NCBI RefSeq assembly: GCF_030295405.1
Contig: NZ_AP027080.1
Coordinates: 3,270,001-3,334,000 of the forward strand
From: Mesoterricola silvestris
GTDB taxonomy: Bacteria; Acidobacteriota; Holophagae; Holophagales; Holophagaceae
Reading direction: 5' to 3'
Length of the DNA stretch: 64,000 nucleotides
The notes under the pieces were generated by a model. The model had not been told where the DNA came from, made no database searches, and worked only from the letters and a program-made list of their open reading frames with translations. The position numbers were made by a program, and so were the translations under genes. How positions within the stretch are numbered: the stretch's first letter is position 1; each line of letters opens with the position of its first letter. Shown one piece after another: positions 25,046 through 33,792 of the stretch.

Positions 25046-26050
25046 ATGGCCAAGCTTTCCGGCGCGCAAAAAGCAGCGGTCCTCATGGTCGCCCTGGGCG
25101 ACGAGACCGCGGCCAGCATCTTCAAGTTCCTGGAAGAGGACGAGATCCAGAACATCTCCAAGGAGATCGCCCTCACCAAGCACGTGCAGCCCGAGACCGC
25201 CGACGAGGTGCTGGAGGAATTCCACACCATGACCCTGGCCAAGACCTACATCGCCCAGGGCGGCATCGAGTATGCCAAGAAGCTGCTCATCAAGTCCGTG
25301 GGCCCCGAGGCCGCGCGCAAGATCATCGACCGGCTCACCAAGGCCCTGGAATCCTCCGCGGGCTTCTCCAGCATCGAACGGGCCAATCCCCAGCAGCTCT
25401 CCAAGTTCATCCAGAACGAGCACCCCCAGACCATCGCCCTGATCCTGGCCCACCTCAACGCCTCCCAGGCCGGGGACCTCATCGCCAGCCTCCCGGAGAC
25501 CCTCCGGGCCGACGTGGCCATGCGCATGGCCAACCTCCAGGAGATCAGCCCCGAGGTGGTGCGGCGCATCTCGCTCATCCTCGAGCAGAAGCTGGAGGCC
25601 CTGGGATCCTTCGCCACCGAGGCCTACGGCGGCGTCCGGGCCGTGGCCGAGCTCTTCAACCGCATGGACCGCACCACGGGCCGGGTGGTGCTGGAGAAGA
25701 TCGAGAACGAGAACCCGCAGCTGGCCGCGAGCATCCGCGACCTGATGTTCGTGTTCGACGACATCCTGCTCATCGACGACCTGGGCATCGCCGAGATCCT
25801 CAAGCGCGTGGACAAGAAGTCCCTCACCACCGCCCTCAAGGGCACCTCGGAGGAGCTGCGCAACCAGTTCTTCCGCAACATGTCCTCCCGGGCCGTGGAG
25901 CTCATGAAGGAGGAGATGGAGTTCATGGGGCCCGTCAAGCTCAAGGACGTGGAGAAGGCCCAGCACGAGATCGTGGAGATCGTGCGCCAGCTGGAGGAGG
26001 AAGGCGTCATCAGCATCGGTGGCGGCGGCGGCGACGACTATGTGTCCTGA
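25046..26050 (+). CDS. fliG: Flagellar motor switch protein FliG
   Basis: 334 residues with the three FliG domains in order: N-terminal (SGAQKAAVLMVALGDETAASIFKFL), the middle domain with the EHPQTIALILAHL motif (EHPQ at about residue 127), and the C-terminal torque domain with the charged helix (FDDILLIDDLGIAEILKRVD...ALKGTSEELRNQFFRNMSSRA). FliG couples stator ion flow to rotation and directional switching. It ends in an unusual Gly/Asp tail (SIGGGGGDDYVS), and the fliH start lies within its last codons. Confidence 0.97.
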   Translation: MAKLSGAQKAAVLMVALGDETAASIFKFLEEDEIQNISKEIALTKHVQPETADEVLEEFHTMTLAKTYIAQGGIEYAKKLLIKSVGPEAARKIIDRLTKALESSAGFSSIERANPQQLSKFIQNEHPQTIALILAHLNASQAGDLIASLPETLRADVAMRMANLQEISPEVVRRISLILEQKLEALGSFATEAYGGVRAVAELFNRMDRTTGRVVLEKIENENPQLAASIRDLMFVFDDILLIDDLGIAEILKRVDKKSLTTALKGTSEELRNQFFRNMSSRAVELMKEEMEFMGPVKLKDVEKAQHEIVEIVRQLEEEGVISIGGGGGDDYVS

Positions 26051-26780
26051 ACGGGTCATTCCCGCCCGCCACGTGGATCTGGATTCCATCGAGGCCTTCC
26101 CGTACTTCGCCGCGGACTTCTCCATGTCCCTGGAGGGCGCGGAGGCCACCGACGACGAGCCCCTTTCCGCCAAGCTCACCACCCCCGAGGAGGACGCCCG
26201 GCGCCTGGCCTCGGTGGACCAGATCATCTACGAGAAGCTCCAGCAGGCCGAACGGGACGCCCACGACGTGGCGCGCAAGGCCTACGAGGAGGGGTTCGCG
26301 GCGGGGGAGGCCGAGGGCCGCACCTTCGGGGAGAGCCAGTACAAGGCCCAGATCCAGCGCCTGGACGCCGCCCTCCAGGACCTTTCGGCCTCCCTGGACC
26401 TCAACGCCAAGGTCGCCCAGGACGAGCTCCTGGCCCTCACCCTGGCCATGGCGGAGTACCTGGCGGCCCGGGAGATCCAGGACGGGGCCTCCACCATCCA
26501 GCCCCTCCTCACCCGCGTGCTGGAATCCCACCCCTTCCCCGAGGGCGACGCGGACCTCCAGGGCCGGCCCGGCCTCACCGTGCTCATGAACTCCCGGGAC
26601 CTGGACCTGCTGGGGGACGCCGCCCGGAGCCACCCCGGCGTGGGCGTGCGTGAGGACGATGCCCTGAGCCGCGGCAGCCTCCGGGTGGAGAGCGTCGCGG
26701 GGGTGCTGGACGCCACCCTGGAACGGCGCCGGGTCCGGCTCCTGGAGCTCCTGCAGCGCACCCGGGAGCAGGAGGGCTGA
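26040..26780 (+). CDS. fliH: Flagellar assembly protein FliH
   Basis: 246 residues. FliH-like features are a long charged helix with a small-residue G/A-x-x-x-E-G pattern (KAYEEGFAAGEAEGRTFGESQY) and a C-terminal domain with the ELLALTLAMAEYLA segment. It regulates the FliI ATPase of the flagellar export apparatus. The ATG at 26040 overlaps the fliG stop by 11 bases; an earlier in-frame start falls in the Gly-rich end of fliG and is less likely. The stop overlaps the fliI start. Confidence 0.85.
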   Translation: MCPERVIPARHVDLDSIEAFPYFAADFSMSLEGAEATDDEPLSAKLTTPEEDARRLASVDQIIYEKLQQAERDAHDVARKAYEEGFAAGEAEGRTFGESQYKAQIQRLDAALQDLSASLDLNAKVAQDELLALTLAMAEYLAAREIQDGASTIQPLLTRVLESHPFPEGDADLQGRPGLTVLMNSRDLDLLGDAARSHPGVGVREDDALSRGSLRVESVAGVLDATLERRRVRLLELLQRTREQEG

Positions 26781-28117
26781 TGGATCTCCGCGCCCTGGCC
26801 CGCGAGGTCAAGCTGCTGCCCCCCGGCGACGTGCTGGGGCGGGTGAGCAAGGTGGTGGGCCTGGTGGTGGAATCCCGGGGCCCCGAGGGTTCCGTGGGCG
26901 AGCAGATGATCATCCACATGCAGGACGGGCGCCAGGTCATGGCCGAGGTGGTGGGCTTCCAGGACCAGCAGGTGCTCCTCATGCCCGTGGAGAACATCGA
27001 GGGCATCCGCCCCGGCCTCATGGTGGAGGCCCGGGGCCACCAGCCCGAGCTGCCCGTGTCCAGCGCGCTGCTGGGCCGGGTCATCGACCCCCTGGGCCGG
27101 CCCCTGGACGGCGGCCCCCCCCTGGAGGCCCAGGACCGGGTGCCCATCCACGGGCGCCCCCCCAATCCCATGCAGCGCCGCATGATCAAGGAGGTGCTGG
27201 CCACCGGGGTGCGCGCCATCGACGGCCTCCTGACCCTGGGCAAGGGCCAGCGCATCGGCATCTTCTCCGGGTCGGGGGTGGGCAAGTCCACCCTCATGGG
27301 CATGATCGCCCGGAACACCTCCGCCCAGGTGAACGTCATCGCCCTGGTGGGGGAGCGGGGCCGCGAGCTGAAGGAATTCATCGAGAACGACCTGGGTCCC
27401 GAGGGCCTGGCGCGCAGCGTGGTGGTGGTGGCCACCAGCGACCAGACCCCCCTCCTGCGCCTGCGCTGCGCCCTGGCGGGCATGGCGGTGTCCGAGTACT
27501 TCATGCGCCAGGGCAAGGACGTCCTCATGATGATGGACAGCGTCACCCGCTTCGCCATGGCCCAGCGGGAAGTGGGCCTGTCCGCGGGGGAGCCCCCCTC
27601 CTCCCGGGGCTACACCCCCTCGGTCTTCGCCCTCCTGCCCCGGCTCATGGAGCGGGCCGGCACCTTCGAGGGCCAGGGGTCCATCACCGGCATCTTCACG
27701 GTGCTGGTGGAGGGCGACGACATGAACGAGCCCATCTCCGACGCCGTGCGGGGCATCCTGGACGGCCACGTGATCCTTTCCCGCAAATTGGCCTCCAAGA
27801 ACCACTTCCCCGCCATCGACGTGCTGCCCAGCATCTCCCGCCTCTTCTCGGCCCTGGCCGTGCCCGAGCAGAAGCAGCTCTGCGCCAAGATGCGGGACCT
27901 CATGGCCACCTACGCCGACGCCGAGGACCTCATCCAGATCGGCGCCTACACCAAGGGCGCCAGCCCCAACATCGACCAGGCCATCCAGTTCCAGCCGGTC
28001 ATCCAGGCCTTCCTGCGCCAGGCCGTGGCCGAGGGCTCGGACCACCGATCCACCCTCCTGGCCATGGGCCAGATCTTCGGCATCGACCTGGCCCCCTTCC
28101 TGAAGCCGGTGGCGTGA
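26780..28117 (+). CDS. fliI: Flagellar export ATPase FliI
   Basis: 445 residues, the usual size. Walker A SGSGVGKST is at about 162-170, Walker B lies in DVLMMMDSVTRFAMAQRE, and the export-specific GEPPSSRGYTPSVFALLPRLMERAG follows. It is homologous to the F1 beta subunit and energises early steps of type III export with FliH and FliJ. Its start overlaps the fliH stop (TGATGG) and fliJ begins one base after its stop. Confidence 0.97.
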   Translation: MDLRALAREVKLLPPGDVLGRVSKVVGLVVESRGPEGSVGEQMIIHMQDGRQVMAEVVGFQDQQVLLMPVENIEGIRPGLMVEARGHQPELPVSSALLGRVIDPLGRPLDGGPPLEAQDRVPIHGRPPNPMQRRMIKEVLATGVRAIDGLLTLGKGQRIGIFSGSGVGKSTLMGMIARNTSAQVNVIALVGERGRELKEFIENDLGPEGLARSVVVVATSDQTPLLRLRCALAGMAVSEYFMRQGKDVLMMMDSVTRFAMAQREVGLSAGEPPSSRGYTPSVFALLPRLMERAGTFEGQGSITGIFTVLVEGDDMNEPISDAVRGILDGHVILSRKLASKNHFPAIDVLPSISRLFSALAVPEQKQLCAKMRDLMATYADAEDLIQIGAYTKGASPNIDQAIQFQPVIQAFLRQAVAEGSDHRSTLLAMGQIFGIDLAPFLKPVA

Positions 28118-28118
28118 G

Positions 28119-28583
28119 ATGGCGGCCCGGTTCCGGTTCCGCCTGGAATCCCTCCTGCGGGTGCGGGTGGCCCTGGAGGAGGAGGCCAAGCGGCGCCTGG
28201 CCGTGGCCATCCTCGCCCGGGACCGGGCCGCGGCCCGGGTGGAAGAGCTGAGGCAGGCCCAGCGGGAGGCCCTGGAAAGCCGGCGCACCGCCCCCAACGA
28301 AGCGGTGGACCTGGACCGGTGGCGGGCCACGGAACGCTACCTCCTGGTGGTGGAACGGCGCATCGACCAGGCCCTGGAGGTCCTGCGGGAGGCCGAGGCC
28401 CGGGTGGCCGAGGCCCGCAAGGCCCTCCTGAAGGCCCACCAGGACCAGCTGGTCCTCCAGCGCCTCAAGGAGCGCCGCCAGGAGCAGCACGCCCTGGAGC
28501 GCCTCCGGGAGGAAATCCGGGAAACGGATGAAATTGCGGTTCTCCGGTACCACTTTACCCATTCCAATGCATCCAATCGGTGA
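28119..28583 (+). CDS. fliJ: Flagellar export chaperone FliJ
   Basis: 154 residues, almost entirely charged helix (FRFRLESLLRVRVALEEEAKRRLAVAIL... QRLKERRQEQHALERLREEIRETDE), as expected for the FliJ coiled coil that sits in the FliI ring like the F1 gamma subunit. Assignment rests on this character, the FRFRLESLL start and its place directly after fliI. Confidence 0.85.
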   Translation: MAARFRFRLESLLRVRVALEEEAKRRLAVAILARDRAAARVEELRQAQREALESRRTAPNEAVDLDRWRATERYLLVVERRIDQALEVLREAEARVAEARKALLKAHQDQLVLQRLKERRQEQHALERLREEIRETDEIAVLRYHFTHSNASNR

Positions 28584-28590
28584 GGCAGCC

Positions 28591-29109
28591 ATGAACGTCA
28601 AGAACCTCGCATGGGTCATCGCCCCCCTCGCGCTCTCCGCGGGGGTCATCTGGCTCTCCGCCCAGGCCCCCCAGACAACGGAGGGCGTGAAGATGGGCGA
28701 ACTGGCCGAAAAGGTCCAGGCCCGGGAGAAGGCCGTCGCCCAGAAGGAGGTGGAACTCCGGCAGATGGAGGAACGCCTCGCCACCCTCCAGGGTTCCCTG
28801 GAAAAGGACCGCAACGATCTCCAGAACCGGGAGAAGGCCCTCCAGGAGGCCAACCTCAAGCTCACGGCCCTCAAGACCCGCCCCCCCATCGATATCCAGA
28901 TCATCCGCACCTACGAGAACATGGACCCCATCGCCGCGGCCCCGGCCGTGAAGGAACTGGCGGGCCTGAACCAGGACGTGTGCGTGAGCCTGCTGGGGGG
29001 CATGCAGGCCAAGAAGGCGGCCCGGATCCTCGATCAGTTGGCCCCCAAGGACGCCAAGCTGGCCGCCCAGCTGTCGGAAAAAGTGGGGTTGACTCGCCCC
29101 AAGGAGTGA
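28591..29109 (+). CDS. MotE-like flagellar protein (MgtE intracellular-domain family)
   Basis: 172 residues. One N-terminal membrane segment (VIAPLALSAGVIWLSAQ), a long periplasmic coiled coil (about 40-105, EKVQAREKAVAQKEVELRQMEERL), and a C-terminal helical domain (MDPIAAAPAVKELAGLNQDVCVSLLGGMQAKKAARILDQL) of the MgtE-N type. This layout matches MotE-like proteins found after fliJ in several phyla, where they act as chaperones or stator partners of MotB; that role is from family knowledge. GAGG precedes the ATG at 28591. Confidence 0.8.
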   Translation: MNVKNLAWVIAPLALSAGVIWLSAQAPQTTEGVKMGELAEKVQAREKAVAQKEVELRQMEERLATLQGSLEKDRNDLQNREKALQEANLKLTALKTRPPIDIQIIRTYENMDPIAAAPAVKELAGLNQDVCVSLLGGMQAKKAARILDQLAPKDAKLAAQLSEKVGLTRPKE

Positions 29110-29269
29110 TAAGGTACCCGTTAGCACGTTTTTGACAGGAGAATATGAACAGGTAAAAACAATTTATCTCGCAATGAATTCTTTTAATAAACTTTTATTA
29201 AAACTTATTGAAGCCGGCGGAGAAACTTTTCCTCGTCCGGCCCCAGAAAAGGGAGAAGTGGAGGACACC

Positions 29270-29722
29270 ATGGCATCCAACAACGATGAAAATATCCAGA
29301 TGAACACCCAGGAAGCCGCGCCCGCGGCCCGGGAGCACATGGCCGAGATCGGCCGCAAGGGGGGCCAGTCCGTGAGCCAGAACCGGGCCCACATGGCCGA
29401 GATCGGCCGCAAGGGGGGCCAGTCCGTGAGCCAGAACCGCGCCCACATGGCCGAGATCGGCCGCAAGGGGGGCGAGGCCGTGAGCCAGGACCGGTCCCAC
29501 ATGTCGCAGATCGGCCGCAAGGGGGGCGAGGCCGTGAGCCAGGACCGGACCCACATGGAGGAGATCGGCCGCAAGGGCGGCACCACCGTGAGCCAGGACC
29601 GCAGCCACATGGCCCAGATCGGCCGCAAGGGCGGCGAAGCCGTGAGCCAGGACCGGGCGCACATGGAAGAAATCGGCCGCAAGGGCGGCGAGGCCTCCCG
29701 CACCCGCAAGCCCCAGGAGTGA
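29270..29722 (+). CDS. KGG-repeat stress protein (GsiB/LEA-like)
   Basis: 150 residues, made mostly of seven tandem 18-residue repeats of the form HMAEIGRKGG-x-x-VSQ-(D/N)-R, with no membrane segment. The repeat is the KGG motif of GsiB- and YciG-type stress proteins, which resemble plant group-1 LEA proteins and are linked to desiccation or starvation; a protective hydrophilic role here is inference. It sits inside the flagellar operon yet has its own AT-rich leader (about 29150-29215) and a strong stem-loop behind it, so it may be transcribed separately. The ATG at 29270 has GGAG seven bases upstream; in-frame starts at 29132 or 29174 would add a low-GC segment that looks non-coding. Confidence 0.85.
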   Translation: MASNNDENIQMNTQEAAPAAREHMAEIGRKGGQSVSQNRAHMAEIGRKGGQSVSQNRAHMAEIGRKGGEAVSQDRSHMSQIGRKGGEAVSQDRTHMEEIGRKGGTTVSQDRSHMAQIGRKGGEAVSQDRAHMEEIGRKGGEASRTRKPQE

Positions 29723-29730
29723 AGCCCCCC

Positions 29731-29763
29731 GGAAGCACCCGGCCAAATTCGCCGGGTGCTTCC
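29731..29763 (+). terminator. Stem-loop after the KGG gene
   Basis: A perfect 13-bp inverted repeat GGAAGCACCCGGC/GCCGGGTGCTTCC with a 7-nt loop lies 9 bases after the stop codon. The run after it is not U-rich, so strength as an intrinsic terminator is uncertain. It separates the KGG gene from fliK. Confidence 0.6.
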
Positions 29764-29818
29764 GGCACGGCCTGTGCCATGGAGGGTCACCCGGTCCAGT
29801 GTCCCGGGTGGAGGTCCG

Positions 29819-31723
29819 ATGCTCCAAGCCGTCACCAGCCACGGGGAACCCACCCCGGGGATCCAGGGGAAGGAACCCGCCCAGGGCTCCGCCTCCCGGT
29901 TCTCCGGAATCATCCATAATCTGGTGACCGACACCCGGGCCACGGCCACCCGGGATACGACCCTCCCGGATACGGCCACCCGGGATACGGCCACCCGGGA
30001 TACGGCGACCCGCGATGCGGCCAGCCGGGATACGGCGACCCGCGATGCGGCCAGCCGGGATGTGACGACCCGGGATTCGACGACCCGCGAGGACCGGAGC
30101 ACCCCGGCCAAGGAGCCGGTGCAGTCGGCCGTGGACAAACCCAAGGACCCCGCCGCCCGTCCCCCTTCCAAGCGCCAGGAGGCCGCCCCCAAGGCCGCCG
30201 ATGCCCCGTCCGATGGGGCCCCTGCCGCCCAGGCCGCGGCGCCGGAACCACCGACCACGCCGGTCTCCGGGGATCCCGGGGCGGCCGCCGAGGCCCCGGT
30301 GACGCCTGCTCCCCCGGCAACCGATGCCGGATCCAAGTCCGCGGAGCCCCCGGCCCTCCCCTCCGATCCCATGGCGGCCCTGGCGGCCCTGCTTGCGGCG
30401 GTGGTGCCGGCCGCGCCGGCGGCGCCGCCGGCGCCGGGCCCCGCCGATCCCGCGTCCGCGGGGGTGGATGCCGTGGCGGGCCCCTCGGCGCCCGCCCAGG
30501 CGGCAGCTCCCGCGGCCGTCGGCGCCACGGACGTTCCCAAGGCCAGCTCCCCCACCCAGCCTCCGGTCCAGCCCGATCTGTCCCCGGCCCCGCCGGGGCC
30601 TGGGGGGGCCCCGGCCTCCCAAACGGTTGACCCGGCCTCCCAAACGGTTGACCCGGCCTCCCAAACGGTTGACCCGGCGTCCCAAACGGCTGGCCCGGCA
30701 TCCCAGCCGGTTGACCTGATCTCCCAGGCGGGGTCCCAGTCCGCGGCGGCCGCGGTCAGCGCCGAGCCCACGCCCGATAATGCGGGCGCCCCCAAGGCCG
30801 GCGCGGCGGATCCCGCCGGGACCGGGAAGGCCGTGGCGTCCCGCCGGGACGCCCAGGATCCCCTCCCCATGGCCCCGGATCCGGCCCCCGGGCCGGAGGC
30901 GGCCCCGCCCCGCACCGACGGCCGCGCCGTGGCCGACCTTGGGACGCCCGCCCCGGCCCTCTCCCCGTCCCAGGCCAAGGCGGCCCTGGACCAGGCGGTC
31001 CCCGGGGTCAAGCTCCAGGTGAAGGCGGGGCCCGCCCCGGAGGCGTCCGCCACCGCCAAGCCCGCCCTCACGGAACTGCTCCACCAGCCCATGCCGGCGG
31101 TGGAGACGCCCGCCATCCTGGGCCAGGCCGCCCTGGACCCCGCCGCCGGCAGCCCGGCGGTGGCCCAGGCCCAGCTGGTCCAGCCGGCGCCCGCCGTGCC
31201 GCACGCCCCCGCGACGCCCACCCCCGAAGCGGCCCTGGCGGCCCTCGTGCCCGGAGCCGCCGCGGCGGTGCGGGTGTCCGCCGCCACGGCCACGGCCGAA
31301 GCGCCCCGGGCCGCGGCGCACCCCAGCCTTGTGGGCCAGGTGGACGGCAGCATCCGGTGGCTCCTGAAGAACCAGGAGACGGGCGCCGAGCTCCAGCTCC
31401 ACCCGGAATCACTGGGCACCGTGCAGATCAAGCTCCGGGTGGAGGGCACCGAGGTGCACGCCCGGGTGTGGGCCACGGACGCGTCGGCCCTGCCGGTCCT
31501 GCAGGAGCACCGCGGTTTCCTGGAGGCCTCCCTGCGGGAGCAGGGCCTCAACCTGGGCAGCTTCGACCTGCACCAGGGCCGCCAGGGCGGGGAGACGCCT
31601 TTGCCCACCGAGCCTTCCCAGGCCGCGGCGGCCTTCCGGGGGGCCCCGGAAATCGGGCAGGAATCGCCCATCCCCGCGGGCCCCATCCCCTCGAACGCGC
31701 ACCGTATCGAGATCGTCGCCTGA
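29819..31723 (+). CDS. fliK: Flagellar hook-length control protein FliK
   Basis: 634 residues, very rich in Ala, Pro and Gly. The C-terminal ~100 residues form the Flg_hook domain (GAELQLHPESLGTVQIKLRVEGTEVHARVWATD... LREQGLNLGSFDLHQG). The N-terminal ruler region contains two tandem-repeat tracts: ~5-residue TATRD units near residues 38-85, and about five 7-residue SQTVDPA units near 260-300. FliK is secreted to measure hook length and then switches export specificity through FlhB. The ATG at 29819 follows TGGAGGT; an upstream frame extension overlaps the stem-loop. flgD and flgE follow, as is common. Confidence 0.88.
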   Translation: MLQAVTSHGEPTPGIQGKEPAQGSASRFSGIIHNLVTDTRATATRDTTLPDTATRDTATRDTATRDAASRDTATRDAASRDVTTRDSTTREDRSTPAKEPVQSAVDKPKDPAARPPSKRQEAAPKAADAPSDGAPAAQAAAPEPPTTPVSGDPGAAAEAPVTPAPPATDAGSKSAEPPALPSDPMAALAALLAAVVPAAPAAPPAPGPADPASAGVDAVAGPSAPAQAAAPAAVGATDVPKASSPTQPPVQPDLSPAPPGPGGAPASQTVDPASQTVDPASQTVDPASQTAGPASQPVDLISQAGSQSAAAAVSAEPTPDNAGAPKAGAADPAGTGKAVASRRDAQDPLPMAPDPAPGPEAAPPRTDGRAVADLGTPAPALSPSQAKAALDQAVPGVKLQVKAGPAPEASATAKPALTELLHQPMPAVETPAILGQAALDPAAGSPAVAQAQLVQPAPAVPHAPATPTPEAALAALVPGAAAAVRVSAATATAEAPRAAAHPSLVGQVDGSIRWLLKNQETGAELQLHPESLGTVQIKLRVEGTEVHARVWATDASALPVLQEHRGFLEASLREQGLNLGSFDLHQGRQGGETPLPTEPSQAAAAFRGAPEIGQESPIPAGPIPSNAHRIEIVA

Positions 31724-31763
31724 CGGCACGACTCCTGCCTATAGCCTCCCGGAGGAATCCAGC

Positions 31764-32423
31764 ATGCAATCCCCGACCGTCTCCACCACCAGCGCCACCA
31801 CGGCCAACACCCCGGCCACCACCAAGGCCTCCAACACCCTCTCCAAGGATGCCTTCCTGAAGCTCCTGGTGGCCCAGCTCCAGCATCAGGATCCCACCAA
31901 CACCCAGGACCCCAATCAGATGGTCGCGCAGATGGCCACCTTCTCCTCCCTGGAAGCCCAGCAGAACACCAACACGCTGCTGGCCAGCATCCAGACCCAG
32001 AACGCCGCCCTCTACCAGGCCCAGAGCGCCGACCTCATCGGCAAGAAGATCCAGATCACCTCGGGCAAGGTGGCCCTGGCGGGAGGCGCCGCCAGCATCG
32101 GGGTGAACATGGCCACCGACGGCAACGCCACCCTGGTCATCAAGAACGCCAACGGCGCCATCGTGCGCACCCTGGGCCCCGGCGCCCTGGGGGCCGGGGA
32201 GAGCACCCTGAACTGGAACGGCAAGGACGACAACGGGGTGCAGCTGCCGGACGGGAACTACACCGTGTCCATCTCCGCCAAGAACGCCAGCGGAACGGCC
32301 ATCACCGCCTCCACGACCACCAGCGCCGTGGTGACGGCCGTGTCCTTCGTGGACAACGAGGTGAAGGTCACCGCCGGCGGCAACCAGTACTCCCTGTCCA
32401 ATATCACCAAGATTTCCAGCTAA
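31764..32423 (+). CDS. flgD: Flagellar hook assembly scaffold FlgD
   Basis: 219 residues. The N-terminal signature (LSKDAFLKLLVAQLQHQDPTNTQDPNQMVAQMATFSSLEAQQN) is unmistakable, followed by an immunoglobulin-like/FlgD-tudor C-terminal part (GESTLNWNGKDDNGVQLPDGNYTVSISAKNASG). FlgD caps the growing hook and is removed when the hook is complete. GGAGG precedes the ATG. Confidence 0.95.
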   Translation: MQSPTVSTTSATTANTPATTKASNTLSKDAFLKLLVAQLQHQDPTNTQDPNQMVAQMATFSSLEAQQNTNTLLASIQTQNAALYQAQSADLIGKKIQITSGKVALAGGAASIGVNMATDGNATLVIKNANGAIVRTLGPGALGAGESTLNWNGKDDNGVQLPDGNYTVSISAKNASGTAITASTTTSAVVTAVSFVDNEVKVTAGGNQYSLSNITKISS

Positions 32424-32437
32424 CCCAGGAGCGCACC

Positions 32438-33733
32438 ATGGGCCTATATTCCTCCTTCTACGCCAGCCTCTCCGGGCTCTCCACCAACGCCTCCGCCCTG
32501 AGCGTGATCGGCAACAACCTGGCCAACCTGAACACGGCCGGGTTCAAGGGTTCCAGCTCCCAGTTCCAGGATCTCTTCAACGCCGCCATCGCCAACCAGG
32601 GCACCCAGGGCAACGGGAACCCCATGCAGGTGGGCCTGGGCGCCTCCCTGGGCTCCGTGGCCCAGGACTTCGCCCAGGGCTCCTTCCAGCAGACGGGCAG
32701 CGTCACGGACATGGCCATGCAGGGCAACGGGTTCTTCACCCTGCAGAACAAGACCGGCAGCCAGGTCTTCACCCGCAACGGCAACTTCACCATCGACAAG
32801 ACCGGCTACCTGGTGGATTCCCAGGGCGACAAGGTGATGGGCTGGAACGCCAACGGGGGCGTCGTCAACCCGGGCGGCCTGCCCGCGCCCATCCTGCTGA
32901 ACATGGCCGGCACCTCGGGGGGCGTGCCCACCGCCAATCTGGAAATCATCGCCAACCTGGATTCCACCACCGCCGTGGGCGCCACGCCCTTCACGTCCAC
33001 CGTGCAGGTGTACGACAGCCTCGGCGCCACCCACAGCGTCACCTTCTCCTTCTCGCCCACCGCCACCACGGGCCAGTGGAACGTTTCCGCCACCGCCACC
33101 GACGGCGGCACCGTGGCCGGCATGCCCACCTCCGTGCAGTTCAACAGCAGCGGCGTCCTCACCAGCTACACCCTGGGCGGCGTGACCGTCACCCCCACCG
33201 CCGCCGCCCCCGCCAACCCGGTGCTCACCATCAGCGGCTGGACCAACGGCGCCGCGGCCAACACCACCAACTGGCTCCTGAGCACCCCCACCAGTTCCGG
33301 CGGCCTCACCAAGTTCCTCACCAGCTACGCGGCCGCGTCCACCACCTCCGGCAGCAGCCAGGACGGCTTCGGCGCCGGCACCGTGGCGAGCCTCACCGTC
33401 GACCAGGACGGCATGATCATCGGCAACTACACCAACGGCCAGACGATCACCATGGCCCAGGTGGCCATCAGCACCTTCCTGAACGAGAACGGTCTCTCCA
33501 AGCAGGGCGGCAACAACTACATCGCCACCGTGGCCAGCGGCTCGGCGGCGGTGGGCGCGGCCAACCAGGGCGGCCGGGGCGGCGTCCTGGGGTCCAATCT
33601 GGAGCTTTCCAACGTGGACGTGGCCACCGAACTGACCCGCATGATCATCAACCAGAACGGCTATCAAGCGAACAGCCGCGTCGTGACCACCGCCAACAAC
33701 CTGCTCCAGGAAGTCCTCAACCTCGTCCGCTGA
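32438..33733 (+). CDS. flgE: Flagellar hook protein FlgE
   Basis: 431 residues. The N-terminal rod/hook motif (SVIGNNLANLNTAGFKGSSSQFQDLF) and the C-terminal one (GSNLELSNVDVATELTRMIINQNGYQANSRVVTTANNLLQEVLNLVR) are both intact. The middle domain is Thr/Ala/Ser/Gly-rich, as in exposed hook domains. FlgE subunits form the universal joint of the flagellum. It is the last flagellar gene of this operon; flhA, flhB, fliC and motAB are not in the window. Confidence 0.95.
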   Translation: MGLYSSFYASLSGLSTNASALSVIGNNLANLNTAGFKGSSSQFQDLFNAAIANQGTQGNGNPMQVGLGASLGSVAQDFAQGSFQQTGSVTDMAMQGNGFFTLQNKTGSQVFTRNGNFTIDKTGYLVDSQGDKVMGWNANGGVVNPGGLPAPILLNMAGTSGGVPTANLEIIANLDSTTAVGATPFTSTVQVYDSLGATHSVTFSFSPTATTGQWNVSATATDGGTVAGMPTSVQFNSSGVLTSYTLGGVTVTPTAAAPANPVLTISGWTNGAAANTTNWLLSTPTSSGGLTKFLTSYAAASTTSGSSQDGFGAGTVASLTVDQDGMIIGNYTNGQTITMAQVAISTFLNENGLSKQGGNNYIATVASGSAAVGAANQGGRGGVLGSNLELSNVDVATELTRMIINQNGYQANSRVVTTANNLLQEVLNLVR

Positions 33734-33750
33734 GGATTTCCCTCTGACAT

Positions 33751-33792
33751 CATGGGGCTTCCGGGGTTAACCTTCTACCCGGGAGCCCCATG
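33751..33792 (+). promoter_or_regulatory. Stem-loop covering the ribosome site and start of the next gene
   Basis: CATGGGGCTTCCGGG (33751-33765) pairs with CCCGGGAGCCCCATG (33778-33792) with a single G-U pair and a 12-nt loop. The right arm contains GGGAG and the ATG of the response-regulator gene, so the hairpin would hide its translation start. It may also end flagellar transcription. Confidence 0.55.

Noticed and set aside
29145-29156. Three-codon reading frame (Met-Asn-Arg-stop) behind a good AGGAG as a leader peptide of the KGG gene
   Set aside because: Too short to support without expression data, and no attenuator structure links it to the downstream gene.
29330-29700. Regular 54-nt repeats as a possible CRISPR array
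   Set aside because: The repeats are in frame, have no unique spacers and encode the KGG motif; no cas genes are nearby.
29930-30720. Repeat tracts in fliK as a CRISPR array or mobile repeat
   Set aside because: Units of 15 and 21 bp are contiguous, in frame, and inside a protein with an intact C-terminal hook domain.
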